Source: Paractinoplanes tereljensis
Lineage (GTDB): Bacteria > Actinomycetota > Actinomycetes > Mycobacteriales > Micromonosporaceae
Length of the DNA stretch: 64,000 bases
Reading direction: 5' to 3'
Assembly (NCBI RefSeq): GCF_016862435.1
Contig: NZ_BOMY01000018.1
Location: forward strand, 86,790 to 150,789
Numbering within the stretch: position 1 is the stretch's first letter; each line of letters opens with the position of its first letter. This document shows positions 29,192 through 37,742 of the stretch, in pieces. Position numbers and translations under genes: made by a program. The notes below the pieces were generated by a model that was given only the letters and a program-made list of their open reading frames with translations, had not been told where the DNA came from and did not search any database.

Positions 29192-29219
29192 ACTTCGAAA
29201 GTATTCCTTCACATCTGGT
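29174..29219. promoter_or_regulatory. 46-bp inverted repeat across the MFS start codon
   Basis: Perfect 15-bp arms, ACCAGATGTGAAGGA (29174-29188) and its complement (29205-29219), enclose a second dyad ATACTT...AAGTAT (29190-29204). The MFS ATG (29189-29191) lies between the arms. It is a candidate operator for the ArsR-like protein encoded 17 bp upstream, or an mRNA structure that hides the start. Confidence 0.7.
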
Positions 29220-29235
29220 TCGCACAAGCCCCCGG

Positions 29236-29820
29236 TTACGTCCTGTCGGGCTCCGGATAGGCGGCCATCGAGAACGCGACTCGCCGCGCACCTTCCGGCG
29301 CGGAGTCCTGCCGTTCCCGGATCCCGTACGGCTCGATCAGCTCGGTGATCTTCTCGACCAGCGCCTTGAGCTCGTCGGTGGTGATCAGCAGCCGGTCACC
29401 ACGCATCGCACCGACCCGCCGCCACTCCTCCGGCTCGGTGCCGAGCCGGGAGAACCAGTCCCGGGCCCGCTCCAGATCACGGTTCAGATAGAGGTCGACA
29501 AGCGCACGAGCGGCCGCGTTGGCGGCCGGCTCGGCCATGTCCGGGTCGATCCGAAGCCCGGCGGCCACGCTGCGCCAGAGGCGCTCCCGCCCGTCCCCCC
29601 GGCTCGGCGCCTGCTCAACAAGGCCGTATTTGGCCAGCTCACGAAGGTGATAGCTGGTGGCACTCGGGGAGAGCCCGACCATGCTCGCGCACTCGGTAGC
29701 GGTGACCGCCGCCCCGGAGTCGTTCAAGTACTCGACGATCTCGATCCGAGCCGGATGAGAAAGCGCCCGCATCACCCGCGGATCACTGACCCGCACCCCA
29801 CGCTCCGCCATGCCACCCAT
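29236..29820 (-). CDS. ArsR-type winged-helix transcriptional regulator
   Basis: 194-aa regulator with an N-terminal ArsR/HTH_20 winged helix (about residues 14-85: MRALSHPARIEIVEYL, TECASMVGLSPSATSYHLRE, YGLVEQAP) and a helical C-terminal half that may bind ligand or dimerise. No cysteine metal site is visible in the recognition region. It precedes the MFS gene by 44 bp, so it likely controls that exporter. The ATG at 29820 is used; another at 29811 is possible. Confidence 0.88.
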   Translation of the reverse strand: MGGMAERGVRVSDPRVMRALSHPARIEIVEYLNDSGAAVTATECASMVGLSPSATSYHLRELAKYGLVEQAPSRGDGRERLWRSVAAGLRIDPDMAEPAANAAARALVDLYLNRDLERARDWFSRLGTEPEEWRRVGAMRGDRLLITTDELKALVEKITELIEPYGIRERQDSAPEGARRVAFSMAAYPEPDRT

Positions 29821-30014
29821 TCTTCAGCTAGCGAGACCCGACCAAGCCGCGGGCCGCGGGAAAATCGGTGGACAAGGGGTGGGTGGGGCGTAACGTTTAG
29901 GGCCGCTTGACGGCCGTGGTGAGCATGCACCGCAGCGGACGTCCTCCGCGCCGTGGACCGGTGGCCGGTCTCGGATACGCGAGCAGCCCGCAAAGCCTGT
30001 GTTGAGGATGACCC

Positions 30015-32006
30015 TTGCCTGCCTTTGATCTGGATACCGAACTCGCCGCCGAACGAACCCACCTGCGCGAGTCCCGCGCCGCGCTGGCCCGGATGCGGGG
30101 CCGTGCCGAGGCCCTCTTCTCCACCGGTGACAAGGTCGCCGGCGACGCCTACACCGCCGAGCAGCTCGGCCGGCACATGGCCCGCCGGGTGCTGGAGCTG
30201 GCCGACGACCCGACCACCCCGCTGTTCTTCGGACGCCTCGACATCGAGGAGTCCGCCTATCACGTCGGGCGCCGGCACGTGACCGACGACTCCGGCGAGC
30301 CGATGGTGCTCGATTGGCGCGCGCCGCTGTCCCGGTCGTTCTATCGGGCCAGCGTGCGCGATCCGCAGGGGGTGTCGACCAGGCGCCGGTTCGGGTTCGT
30401 GAAGGGCGAGCTGACCAGCTTCGAGGACGAGCATCTCGACCGCGGCGAGGAGCTGGGCACCTCCAGCCGCATCCTGACCGCCGAGATCGAGCGGCCACGC
30501 GTCGGGCCGATGCGCGACATCGTGGCGACCATCCAGCCCGAGCAGGACGAGCTGGTCCGGGCCGATCTGGCCGATTCGATCTGCGTGCAGGGCGCGCCGG
30601 GCACCGGTAAGACCGCGGTCGGCCTGCACCGGGCCGCCTTCCTGCTCTACCTGCACCGGGAACGGCTGAAGCGCTCGGGCGTGCTGATCGTCGGCCCGAA
30701 CGCGGCGTTCCTGTCGTACATCTCGGCGGTCCTGCCGGCGCTCGGCGAGGTCGAGGTCAAGCAGGCCACTGTGGACGATCTGGTCGGCCGAGTCGCGGTC
30801 AAGGCAACCGATAACGACAAAGCCACAAACATCAAGCACGACGTACGGATGGCAGAGGTGCTCCGCAAAGCGTTGTGGCGCCGGATCGCCAAGCCGGCCG
30901 AACCGATCATGGTGTCGGACGGCTCCTACCGCTGGCGGATCGACACCGAGCCGCTGCGCCGGATCGTCGACGAGGCCCGCCGCGAAGGGCTGCCCTACCA
31001 GCTGGGGCGCGAACGCGTGCTGGCCCGGGTGGTCGGCCTCCTGCAACGGCAGTCGGAGTACCGCACCGGCAACTCACCGGGCGAGACCTGGCTGCGCAAG
31101 ATGGCCCGGATCGCGCCGGTCAAGGAGTTCCTGGACCACTCCTGGCCGGCCGTGACCCCCGAGTCGCTGGTCCTGGAGGTGCTGCTCGACCCGGCCGACG
31201 ACCTGCTCACCGCCGAGGAGCAGGAGGCGATCCGCTGGACCAAGGCGCCGAAGACCGCCAAGTCGGCGAAGTTCAGCGCGGCCGACCTGGTGCTGATCGA
31301 CGAGGCGGCCGGGCTGCTGGAACGGGAGACCAGCTTCGGGCACGTGGTGGTGGACGAGGCGCAGGACCTGTCGCCGATGCAGGCGCGGGCGATCGCCCGG
31401 CGCAGCGAGCACGGCTCGATCACCCTGCTCGGCGACCTGGCGCAGGGGACCGCGCCGTGGGCGGCCGCGGACTGGCGGGACACCCTCGCCCACCTCGGCA
31501 AACCGGACGCCGCGGTGGTACCGCTGACCATTGGCTTCCGGGTGCCGGCCGTGGTGGTCGAGCTGGCCAACCGGCTGCTGTCGGCCCTCGATGTGGCCGT
31601 GCCGGAGGCGGTGTCGCTGCGCCGGGACGGCGATCTGTCCATCGTGGCGGCGACCGATCTCGACGGGCAGACGCTGGTCGAGGTGACCGCGGCGCTCGAT
31701 CACGAGGGTTCGGTCGCGCTGATCGCGGCCGACACCGCGGTGGCCCGGCTGAGTGCGCATCTGACGGCGGCCGGAATCGAGATCGCGACGCCGGACGACG
31801 TCGACTCCGAGGCGCGCGTCACGGTGGTGCCGGCGTCGGTGGCCAAGGGCTTGGAGTACGACCATGTCGTGGTCCACGAACCGGCGGACATCGTGGCGGC
31901 CGAGACCCGTGGACTCAACCGGCTCTACGTGGTGCTGACCCGCGCGGTGTCCCGGCTGTCCGTCGTACACCAGAAGCCGCTGCCGGCGGCCCTTACAGCG
32001 GCTTGA
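30015..32006 (+). CDS. helD: HelD/HelR-like RNA polymerase recycling motor ATPase (UvrD-like helicase)
   Basis: 663-aa superfamily 1 ATPase. An N-terminal helical arm (about 1-60) and the HelD-specific insert (FFGRLDIEESAYHVGRRHV) precede Walker A VQGAPGTGKTAVGL near residue 193. The conserved VVDEAQDLSPMQ (motif II) lies near 447, and motif VI is RLYVVLTRAVSRL near 640. HelD proteins free stalled RNA polymerase; the actinobacterial HelR branch also displaces rifamycin. TTG start at 30015 with GAGG 7 bases upstream; no better ATG exists. The last 14 bp overlap the convergent GNAT gene. Confidence 0.9.
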   Translation: MPAFDLDTELAAERTHLRESRAALARMRGRAEALFSTGDKVAGDAYTAEQLGRHMARRVLELADDPTTPLFFGRLDIEESAYHVGRRHVTDDSGEPMVLDWRAPLSRSFYRASVRDPQGVSTRRRFGFVKGELTSFEDEHLDRGEELGTSSRILTAEIERPRVGPMRDIVATIQPEQDELVRADLADSICVQGAPGTGKTAVGLHRAAFLLYLHRERLKRSGVLIVGPNAAFLSYISAVLPALGEVEVKQATVDDLVGRVAVKATDNDKATNIKHDVRMAEVLRKALWRRIAKPAEPIMVSDGSYRWRIDTEPLRRIVDEARREGLPYQLGRERVLARVVGLLQRQSEYRTGNSPGETWLRKMARIAPVKEFLDHSWPAVTPESLVLEVLLDPADDLLTAEEQEAIRWTKAPKTAKSAKFSAADLVLIDEAAGLLERETSFGHVVVDEAQDLSPMQARAIARRSEHGSITLLGDLAQGTAPWAAADWRDTLAHLGKPDAAVVPLTIGFRVPAVVVELANRLLSALDVAVPEAVSLRRDGDLSIVAATDLDGQTLVEVTAALDHEGSVALIAADTAVARLSAHLTAAGIEIATPDDVDSEARVTVVPASVAKGLEYDHVVVHEPADIVAAETRGLNRLYVVLTRAVSRLSVVHQKPLPAALTAA

Positions 32007-32406
32007 TCCAGCGCGACCATTCCGCCTGGCGGCGATAGCCGCCGACGGCCCACGCACCGTGCGCATCCGCGTTGTCGTCGAGCACCATGGCGTCGGCGCG
32101 GGTGCCGCCGAGCGCCCGGAAGCGTTCCTCGGCCGCCTCGATGAGCGCGCGCCCGATGCCCTGCCGGCGCCGGGCCGGCGCGACCGCGAGCCGGTAGAGG
32201 TGGCACCGCCAGCCGTCCCACCCAGCGATCACCGAGCCGACGATCTCGTCGCCGTCCACCGCGACGATGAGTGCGTCCGGGTCGCGTTCGTACAGCGAGT
32301 CAAGAGCGGCCCGGGAATCGGCCGGCCGGTTGTCGTTCTCGGCCGCCACCTGCCAGAAGTCCAAGATGTCGGCCAGCTCGGCGGCCAGCGCCGGTCGAAG
32401 ATCCAT
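31993..32406 (-). CDS. GNAT-family N-acetyltransferase
   Basis: 137-aa acetyl-CoA-dependent transferase, substrate unknown. The acetyl-CoA motif A reads YRLAVAPARRRQGIGRALI (R/Q-x-x-G-x-G/A present as RRRQGIG), about residues 70-88, with GGYRRQAEWSRWIKPL at the end. ATG at 32406. It is divergent from the membrane-protein operon (58 bp of AT-rich sequence between) and convergent with helD, overlapping it by 14 bp. Confidence 0.9.
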   Translation of the reverse strand: MDLRPALAAELADILDFWQVAAENDNRPADSRAALDSLYERDPDALIVAVDGDEIVGSVIAGWDGWRCHLYRLAVAPARRRQGIGRALIEAAEERFRALGGTRADAMVLDDNADAHGAWAVGGYRRQAEWSRWIKPL

Positions 32407-32440
32407 AAACCAAGTCTACTTTATGGCAAAAACCTCTTTG

Positions 32441-32465
32441 ACTTTGTGTTGTAAAGTTCTTTGCA
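32441..32465. promoter_or_regulatory. Candidate operator of the wHTH/ABC operon
   Basis: An ACTTT-7-AAAGT dyad (32441-32445, 32453-32457) followed by TAAAGTTCTTTGCA (32452-32465), which touches the ATG of the first gene. The last element resembles TAAAGTCTTTTGCA (26243-26256) in the palindrome before the AlbA gene. The gap also carries the GNAT promoter. The winged-helix protein of this operon is the natural candidate ligand; this is inference. Confidence 0.5.
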
Positions 32466-33085
32466 TGGACCCCGAGGATGACCAGGCACCCGCCGATCCG
32501 CTCGCGCTGATCGAGCGGGAGCGCGCCAATCTCGTCCGCCAGATCGCCCCGGACCCCCGGTTGATGTATTGGCCGTGGGGCTTCGCCTGGCTGATCGGCT
32601 TCACCCTGTTCTTCCTGCGCTACGGCCCCGACGGCAGGGTCTACGTCGACCTGCCCGACTGGTTGCCGCTGGTCGTGCTGATGTTGCTGTTCATCGCGGC
32701 CGGCATCACCACCGGCTTCGCCGGCAGCCGGTCGGTGCGGCGCACCAGCGGACCGACCTCCCGGGCCGGCCGGCTTTACGGCATCTCCTGGTCGATCTCC
32801 TTCTTCAGCCTCTCGGTGCTCTTCGGGCGGATCGCCAACGATCTGTCCGAGGCGCAGGCCGGCCTGCTCTGGGCCGGCGGCATGGTCGCGCTCACCGGCA
32901 CGCTGCACATGGCCGGCAGCGCGATCTGGCAGGACCGTCAGCTGTTCGTGCTCGGCGCCTGGACCAGTTTGATCAACATCCTCGGCATCGCGGCCGGCCC
33001 GGGCTGGCACTCGCTGATCGTGGCGGTCGGCGGGGGCGCCGGCATGATCGTGGCCGGCTTCCTGGGCTGGAGGCGGCTGCGGTGA
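32465..33085 (+). CDS. Integral membrane protein, first gene of an ABC-export operon
   Basis: 206-aa protein with about six predicted helices. A soluble N-terminus (DPLALIERERANLVRQI) precedes the first helix (WGFAWLIGFTLFFL). It resembles membrane proteins encoded with winged-helix regulators and ABC-2 exporters in actinobacteria; no enzymatic motif. ATG at 32465. Its stop overlaps the next gene's GTG by 4 bp. It may sense or assist export; this is inferred from context only. Confidence 0.8.
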   Translation: MDPEDDQAPADPLALIERERANLVRQIAPDPRLMYWPWGFAWLIGFTLFFLRYGPDGRVYVDLPDWLPLVVLMLLFIAAGITTGFAGSRSVRRTSGPTSRAGRLYGISWSISFFSLSVLFGRIANDLSEAQAGLLWAGGMVALTGTLHMAGSAIWQDRQLFVLGAWTSLINILGIAAGPGWHSLIVAVGGGAGMIVAGFLGWRRLR

Positions 33086-33393
33086 CCGAAACCCCCGAGC
33101 TCGATCCGGTCATTCACGCCCAGGCCCGGCTGCGGGTGGTGTCGGCGCTGTCCGCTCTGCGCGACGACGACAAGGTCACGTTCCCCTGGCTGCAGGAATC
33201 GCTGGGGATGACCGCCGGCAACCTCTCGGTCCACCTGCGCAAATTGGAAGACGCGGGCTACGTCGAGGTCACCAAGACCCACCAGGGCCGCACGCCGGCC
33301 ACCCTCCTCCGCCTCACCCGCCGCGGCCGGCTCGCCTTCGAGGAATACACGGCCGCCCTGCGGGCCCTGCTCGACCCGGGAGCGTCGTCATGA
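33082..33393 (+). CDS. Small winged-helix transcriptional regulator
   Basis: 103-aa ArsR/MarR-like regulator made of a single winged helix: ARLRVVSALSALRDDDKV, recognition helix GMTAGNLSVHLRKLEDAGYV, and wing KTHQGRTPATLLRLTRRG. No obvious ligand or metal site. GTG start at 33082, overlapping the gene before it (GTGA). Its stop overlaps the ABC ATPase ATG by 4 bp. It most likely controls this operon. Confidence 0.9.
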   Translation: MTETPELDPVIHAQARLRVVSALSALRDDDKVTFPWLQESLGMTAGNLSVHLRKLEDAGYVEVTKTHQGRTPATLLRLTRRGRLAFEEYTAALRALLDPGASS

Positions 33394-34268
33394 TCCTCGC
33401 CCGTGCCGTCGACGTCAGCCGCCACTACGGCGACACCGTCGCCCTCGACCACGTCTCGCTCGACATCGCGGCCGGCGAGATCGTCGGCCTGCTCGGCCCC
33501 AACGGCGCCGGCAAGTCCACCCTGATCAGCCTGCTGACCGGCACGCGCAAGCCCAGCTCCGGGCACGTCGAGCTGCTCGGCGCCGACCCGCGCCGGCCGG
33601 CGAGCCGGCGCCACCTCGGGGTCACTCCACAGGAGACCGGGCTGCCCGGCACGCTGCGCGTCGGCGAGGTCGTCGACTTCGTCCGGGCGCATTACCCCGA
33701 TCCGCTGCCGCGCGCGGAGCTTCTCTCCCGCTTCGGGCTGACCGATCTGGTACGCCGACAGACCGGTGGCCTGTCCGGCGGGCAGAAGCGGCGGGTCGCC
33801 GTGGCGCTGGCGTTCGCCGGCCGGCCGAAGATCGTGTTCCTGGACGAGCCGACCACCGGGCTCGATGTCGAGGCCCGGCGAGCCCTCTGGGACGGCGTCC
33901 GCGAGTTCCACGCCGAGGGCGGCACGATCGTGCTGACCAGCCACTACCTCGAGGAGATCGAGGCCCTGGCCCGGCGCGCGGTGGTGATCGGGGGTGGCCG
34001 GGTGCTGGCCGACGACACCATCGACGCCGTGCGCGGTCTGGTCGCCGTGCGCCGGGTCAGCCTGACCTCACCCGTACCGCTGCCGGATCTTGATGGGGTG
34101 ACCGCGACCGACCGCGAGGGTGACCGCTGGCACCTGCTCAGCCCCGACGCGGATCGGCTGGTTCGCGACCTGGTCGCGGCCGAGGTGCATTTCACCGACC
34201 TGGAAATCCGCCGCGCCTCGCTGGAGGAGGCGTTCCTGCGCCTTTTGGAGGAACCGTGTCCGGTCTGA
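33390..34268 (+). CDS. ABC transporter ATP-binding protein (ABC-2 exporter type)
   Basis: 292-aa ATPase subunit of an exporter. Walker A LGPNGAGKSTLI (about residues 37-48), signature LSGGQKRRVAVAL (about 128-140), Walker B KIVFLDEPTTGLD (about 147-159), and the switch His in TSHYLEE. A C-terminal domain of about 75 residues follows, as in drug or lipid exporters. Start ATGA overlaps the regulator stop; its own stop overlaps the permease gene by 13 bp. Confidence 0.95.
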   Translation: MILARAVDVSRHYGDTVALDHVSLDIAAGEIVGLLGPNGAGKSTLISLLTGTRKPSSGHVELLGADPRRPASRRHLGVTPQETGLPGTLRVGEVVDFVRAHYPDPLPRAELLSRFGLTDLVRRQTGGLSGGQKRRVAVALAFAGRPKIVFLDEPTTGLDVEARRALWDGVREFHAEGGTIVLTSHYLEEIEALARRAVVIGGGRVLADDTIDAVRGLVAVRRVSLTSPVPLPDLDGVTATDREGDRWHLLSPDADRLVRDLVAAEVHFTDLEIRRASLEEAFLRLLEEPCPV

Positions 34269-34996
34269 CCCTCACCCACGCCCGATTCCAGCTGATCGAG
34301 ACGTCCCGTACTCCGATTGCGATCGCCGGCAGCGCCATCTGGCCGGCCGCGTCGATGCTCGCGTTCGTGGTGCCCTACGCCGGCGACGACCCGCATTTCG
34401 CCACGTTCGCCACCGCGTCGATGCTGACCTTCGCGGTGATGAGCACCAATCTTTTTCAGTACGGGGTGGGCGTCGCCGACGATCGCGTGCAGCCCTGGGA
34501 TCCGTACGTTCGAACGCTCGCCGCCGGCGCCCTCCCCCGCTTCGCCGGTCGTCTCCTGGCCGGCCTGGCCCTGATGGCGGTGGCCCTGCTCCCGGTCGTG
34601 CTGATCTCGGCGTTCCTGACCGCGGCCACACTCAGCCCGTTCCGGTTCCTGCTCGCCGTCCTGACCACCGCGTTGATCTCGGTGCCGTTCATCCTGATGG
34701 GCCTGGCGATCGGCTACTCGCTGCCGCCCAAGGCGGCCGTGGTGGTGGCGCAGGTGCTGTTCCTGCCGCTGGCCTTCGGCGGCGGGCTGATGACCGCGCC
34801 CAACTGGGCGCCCGGCATCGTCGAGACCGTCGGGCCCTACCTGCCGACCGGTGCCGCGGTCCGTCTGATGTGGACGGCCGTGGGCGAATATCCGTTTAGT
34901 CCGACCTCGGTAGTGTCCTTGATCACATGGACGATTGCCCTGGCTGGGGTGGCTTTGTGGGCCTATCGGCGGGACGAGGGTCGTCGGTTCAGCTAG
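34256..34996 (+). CDS. ABC-2 type exporter permease
   Basis: 246-aa membrane permease with six predicted helices, partner of the preceding ATPase. Hydrophobic segments include AIAGSAIWPAASMLAFVVP, ALMAVALLPVVLISAFL and TWTIALAGVALWAY. GTG start at 34256 (GGAGG lies 5 bases upstream in the ATPase coding sequence) overlaps the ATPase by 13 bp. Last gene of the four-gene operon. Substrate unknown. Confidence 0.88.
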   Translation: MSGLTLTHARFQLIETSRTPIAIAGSAIWPAASMLAFVVPYAGDDPHFATFATASMLTFAVMSTNLFQYGVGVADDRVQPWDPYVRTLAAGALPRFAGRLLAGLALMAVALLPVVLISAFLTAATLSPFRFLLAVLTTALISVPFILMGLAIGYSLPPKAAVVVAQVLFLPLAFGGGLMTAPNWAPGIVETVGPYLPTGAAVRLMWTAVGEYPFSPTSVVSLITWTIALAGVALWAYRRDEGRRFS

Positions 34997-35046
34997 AACA
35001 TCGACACTTAAGACCGATCAAAGATTCACAGTGCGACCATCCGTAG

Positions 35047-35811
35047 ATGACCACCGCATCGACGCCTGGCTTTCCCACGTGGGTTGATCTGGGGACCGCC
35101 GATCTCGAGGATGCGAAGCGCTTCTACTCCGGACTGTTCGGGTGGACCGCGGACGTGGCCGGCGAGGAATTCGGCGGATACACCACCTTCATGCTCAACG
35201 GCCGCCCGGTAGCCGGGGCCGGCCCCCTCTACGGCGAGGGCCAGCCCACGGCCTGGAGCACCTACATCGCCACCACCAACGCCGACGCGATCGCCGATCG
35301 GGTGGCCGTGGCCGGCGGGAAGGTGCTGGTGGCCCCGTTCGACGTGCTCGATCAGGGCCGGATGGCCGCCTTCCTCGACCCGTCCGGGGCCCCGTTCAGC
35401 GTCTGGCAGGCCGGCACCATGCGCGGCGCCGCCATCTTCGACGTGCCCGGCTCGCTGACCTGGAACGAGTTGAACACCCGCGACCTGGACGGGTCCCGGG
35501 TGTTCTACGGCTCGGTGTTCGGCTGGCAGTTCCGGCACAGCTCGATGGGCAACCAGCCCTACCTGGTGGCGAAGCTGACCGAGACGCCGATCTGCGGGAT
35601 CCAGCCGATGGCGGCGGCCGACTGGCCGGTCGACATGCCGGCCCACTGGATGGTCTATTTCGCGGTGCAGGACTGCGACCGCACCGCGATGCACGTGCGG
35701 TCGCTGGGCGGCCAGGTGCTCCAGCCACCGACAAACCTGCAGATCGGCCGGTACGCCGTACTGGAAGATCCGCAGGGCGGCATGTTCGCGATCCTGGCCT
35801 CCCAGGGGTGA
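35047..35811 (+). CDS. VOC-superfamily protein with two glyoxalase-like domains
   Basis: 254-aa protein with two vicinal-oxygen-chelate domains (about 1-125 and 130-254). Repeat-like starts are visible: WVDLGTADLEDAKRFYSGLFGW and LTWNELNTRDLDGSRVFYGSVFGW. The classic metal-binding His/Glu set is incomplete in the first domain, so a binding or hydroxylase-associated role is as likely as glyoxalase activity. ATG at 35047. Monocistronic, convergent with the btuD-like gene 3 bp away. Confidence 0.88.
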   Translation: MTTASTPGFPTWVDLGTADLEDAKRFYSGLFGWTADVAGEEFGGYTTFMLNGRPVAGAGPLYGEGQPTAWSTYIATTNADAIADRVAVAGGKVLVAPFDVLDQGRMAAFLDPSGAPFSVWQAGTMRGAAIFDVPGSLTWNELNTRDLDGSRVFYGSVFGWQFRHSSMGNQPYLVAKLTETPICGIQPMAAADWPVDMPAHWMVYFAVQDCDRTAMHVRSLGGQVLQPPTNLQIGRYAVLEDPQGGMFAILASQG

Positions 35812-35814
35812 TTC

Positions 35815-36696
35815 TCAGCCGCGGGTCGGGACCACCAGCGGGCCATGCTCGCCCTCGATGACCCGCACCCGTACCCGGTAGTGCTCGGCCAGGTTCTTCT
35901 CGGTCAGCACCTCGGTCGGCGAGCCGGACGCCACCACCCGGCCCGCCGACAGCAGGACCATCCGGTCGGCGTACTCGCCGGCGGTCGTCAGGTCGTGCAT
36001 GGTCGCCAGCACGGTGAGCCCGCGTTCGGCCCGCAGCCGGTCCACCAGCTCCAGCACCTCCTGCTGATGCCCGATGTCGAGCGCGCTGGTCGGCTCGTCC
36101 AGCAGCAGGATGCGGGCACCCTGCACCAGCGCGCGGGCGAGGAAGACCCGTTGCCGCTCGCCCCCGCTGAGCGTGTCCAGCCGCCGTCCGGCAAAGCGCT
36201 CCAGGTCGAGCTCGCCGAGCACCTCGTCGACGGCGGCCAGGTCGGCGGCCGACTCCCGGCCGAGTGGCGGCACATAGGGCGTGCGCCCGAGCAGCACGTA
36301 GTCGAAAACCCGCATGGCTGGCGGCACCACCGGTGATTGAGCGACGGTGGCGATCGTCTTGGCCCGCTCCCGCCGGGACAGCCGCTCGACCGCGGTCCCG
36401 GCCAGCTCCACGCTTCCCTCGAACGGCAGCAGCCCGCCGATGGCCCGCAGCGCGGTCGACTTGCCGGCCCCGTTCGGCCCGATGACCGTCACCCACTCCC
36501 CGGCGGCGACGTCCAGGTCGACCCCGTCGACGATGAGCGTCCGCTCGAGCCACACGCGCAGCCCGCGAACAACGATGGCCACGCCCACCGCTCCCGCGCC
36601 TTCCTCTCCCGGGCCGTCGGCTGCGGCGTCGTCGGTCGGCGTCAAGCCGCCGGACATTCCTGGCTGGGCCGGCTCTCGGCCGGGGCGGCGCTTCAC
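35815..36696 (-). CDS. btuD: Vitamin B12 ABC importer ATP-binding protein
   Basis: 293-aa ATPase of the FecE/BtuD type. After a variable, acidic 40-residue N-terminus come Walker A IGPNGAGKSTALRAI (about residues 72-86), signature LSGGERQRVFLARAL (about 167-181) and Walker B RILLLDEPTSALDIGH. The ATG at 36696 overlaps the permease stop by 4 bp. Substrate is inferred to be cobalamin from the riboswitch before btuF. Confidence 0.88.
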   Translation of the reverse strand: MKRRPGREPAQPGMSGGLTPTDDAAADGPGEEGAGAVGVAIVVRGLRVWLERTLIVDGVDLDVAAGEWVTVIGPNGAGKSTALRAIGGLLPFEGSVELAGTAVERLSRRERAKTIATVAQSPVVPPAMRVFDYVLLGRTPYVPPLGRESAADLAAVDEVLGELDLERFAGRRLDTLSGGERQRVFLARALVQGARILLLDEPTSALDIGHQQEVLELVDRLRAERGLTVLATMHDLTTAGEYADRMVLLSAGRVVASGSPTEVLTEKNLAEHYRVRVRVIEGEHGPLVVPTRG

Positions 36697-37742
36697 GGCG
36701 CGGCCGTTCGGGTCGTGCGCAGGACGACGATGAAGAACGGGGCGCCGAAGAACGCCGTCACCACGCCGATCGGGATCTCGGCGGCGCCGCCCGCGGTGCG
36801 GGCCAGCAGGTCAGCGAGGGCCAGGAACGCGCCGCCGAACAGCACCGACAGCGGCAGGATCGAGCGGTAGCTCGGGCCCGCCAGCAGCCGCATCGTGTGC
36901 GGGACGATGATGCCGACGAACCCGATCAGCCCGGAGACCGACACCGCCGCCGCGGTGCCGAGCGAGGCCGCGACGATCAGCAGATAGCGGCTGCGCTGCG
37001 GATGCAGACCGAGGCTGCTCGCCTCCTCGTCACCGACGGTGAGAACGTCCAGTTCACGCCGCTGCGACAGCACGATCGCGCCGGTCACCACCGCGTACGG
37101 CAGGATCATCAGCACGTCGTGCCAGCCCGCGGTGGCCAGCCGGCCCAGCAGCCACGAGTAGACCTCACGCAGGGTGTCGACGTGCCGCTGCATAACGTAC
37201 GTCTGGGCGGCCGCCAGGAACGACGAGACCGCCACCCCGGCCAGGATGAGCGTGGCCGGCGACCGGTCGCGACCCCCGGCCGCACCGAGAAGCCAGGTCA
37301 GGGCCGTCGCGATGAGCGCGCCCGCGAAGGCCGCCACCGGCACCGCGATCGGCAGATTGGTGGTGGCGTCACCGGTGCCGGCCCGGAACGCGATCACCAC
37401 GGTCACGCCCAGTCCGGCCCCGGCGGCCACCCCGAGCAGATGCGGATCGGCCAGCGGGTTGCGGAAGACGCCCTGGTAGGCGGCACCTGCCAGGGCCAGC
37501 ATGCCGCCCACCAGCAGCCCGAGAATCACCCGCGGCAACCGCAGTTCGGTGACGATCGCGATCTCACGCTCGGTGAGTCCGCTGTGGAGGCGTACACCCG
37601 GAATGAGGTTGAGTAGTTCGGCCGCGACCCCGGCCGGAGGGAGCGGGACCGAGCCGAAGGCGAGGCCGGCGACCAGCGCGAGCAGCACCGCGAGAAGGCC
37701 CGCTGCGAGCCACGCCGGTTTAAGGCCGGCAGCCCGGGTCAC
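36693..37742 (-). CDS. btuC: Vitamin B12 ABC importer permease (FecCD/BtuC family)
   Basis: 349-aa FecCD-family permease with about ten helices. Family motifs: LPRVILGLLVGGMLALAGAA (coupling region), GAAYQGVFRNPLADPHLLGV and GLIGFVGIIVPHTMRLL. GTG at 37742 overlaps the binding-protein stop by 4 bp (GTGA). Middle gene of a three-gene operon. Confidence 0.9.
   Translation of the reverse strand: MTRAAGLKPAWLAAGLLAVLLALVAGLAFGSVPLPPAGVAAELLNLIPGVRLHSGLTEREIAIVTELRLPRVILGLLVGGMLALAGAAYQGVFRNPLADPHLLGVAAGAGLGVTVVIAFRAGTGDATTNLPIAVPVAAFAGALIATALTWLLGAAGGRDRSPATLILAGVAVSSFLAAAQTYVMQRHVDTLREVYSWLLGRLATAGWHDVLMILPYAVVTGAIVLSQRRELDVLTVGDEEASSLGLHPQRSRYLLIVAASLGTAAAVSVSGLIGFVGIIVPHTMRLLAGPSYRSILPLSVLFGGAFLALADLLARTAGGAAEIPIGVVTAFFGAPFFIVVLRTTRTAAP

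Noticed and set aside
29880..30014. Rifamycin-associated element before helD
   Set aside because: Only a GGCCG-cttga-CGGCC dyad was seen; it does not match the published element as I remember it, so no claim is made.
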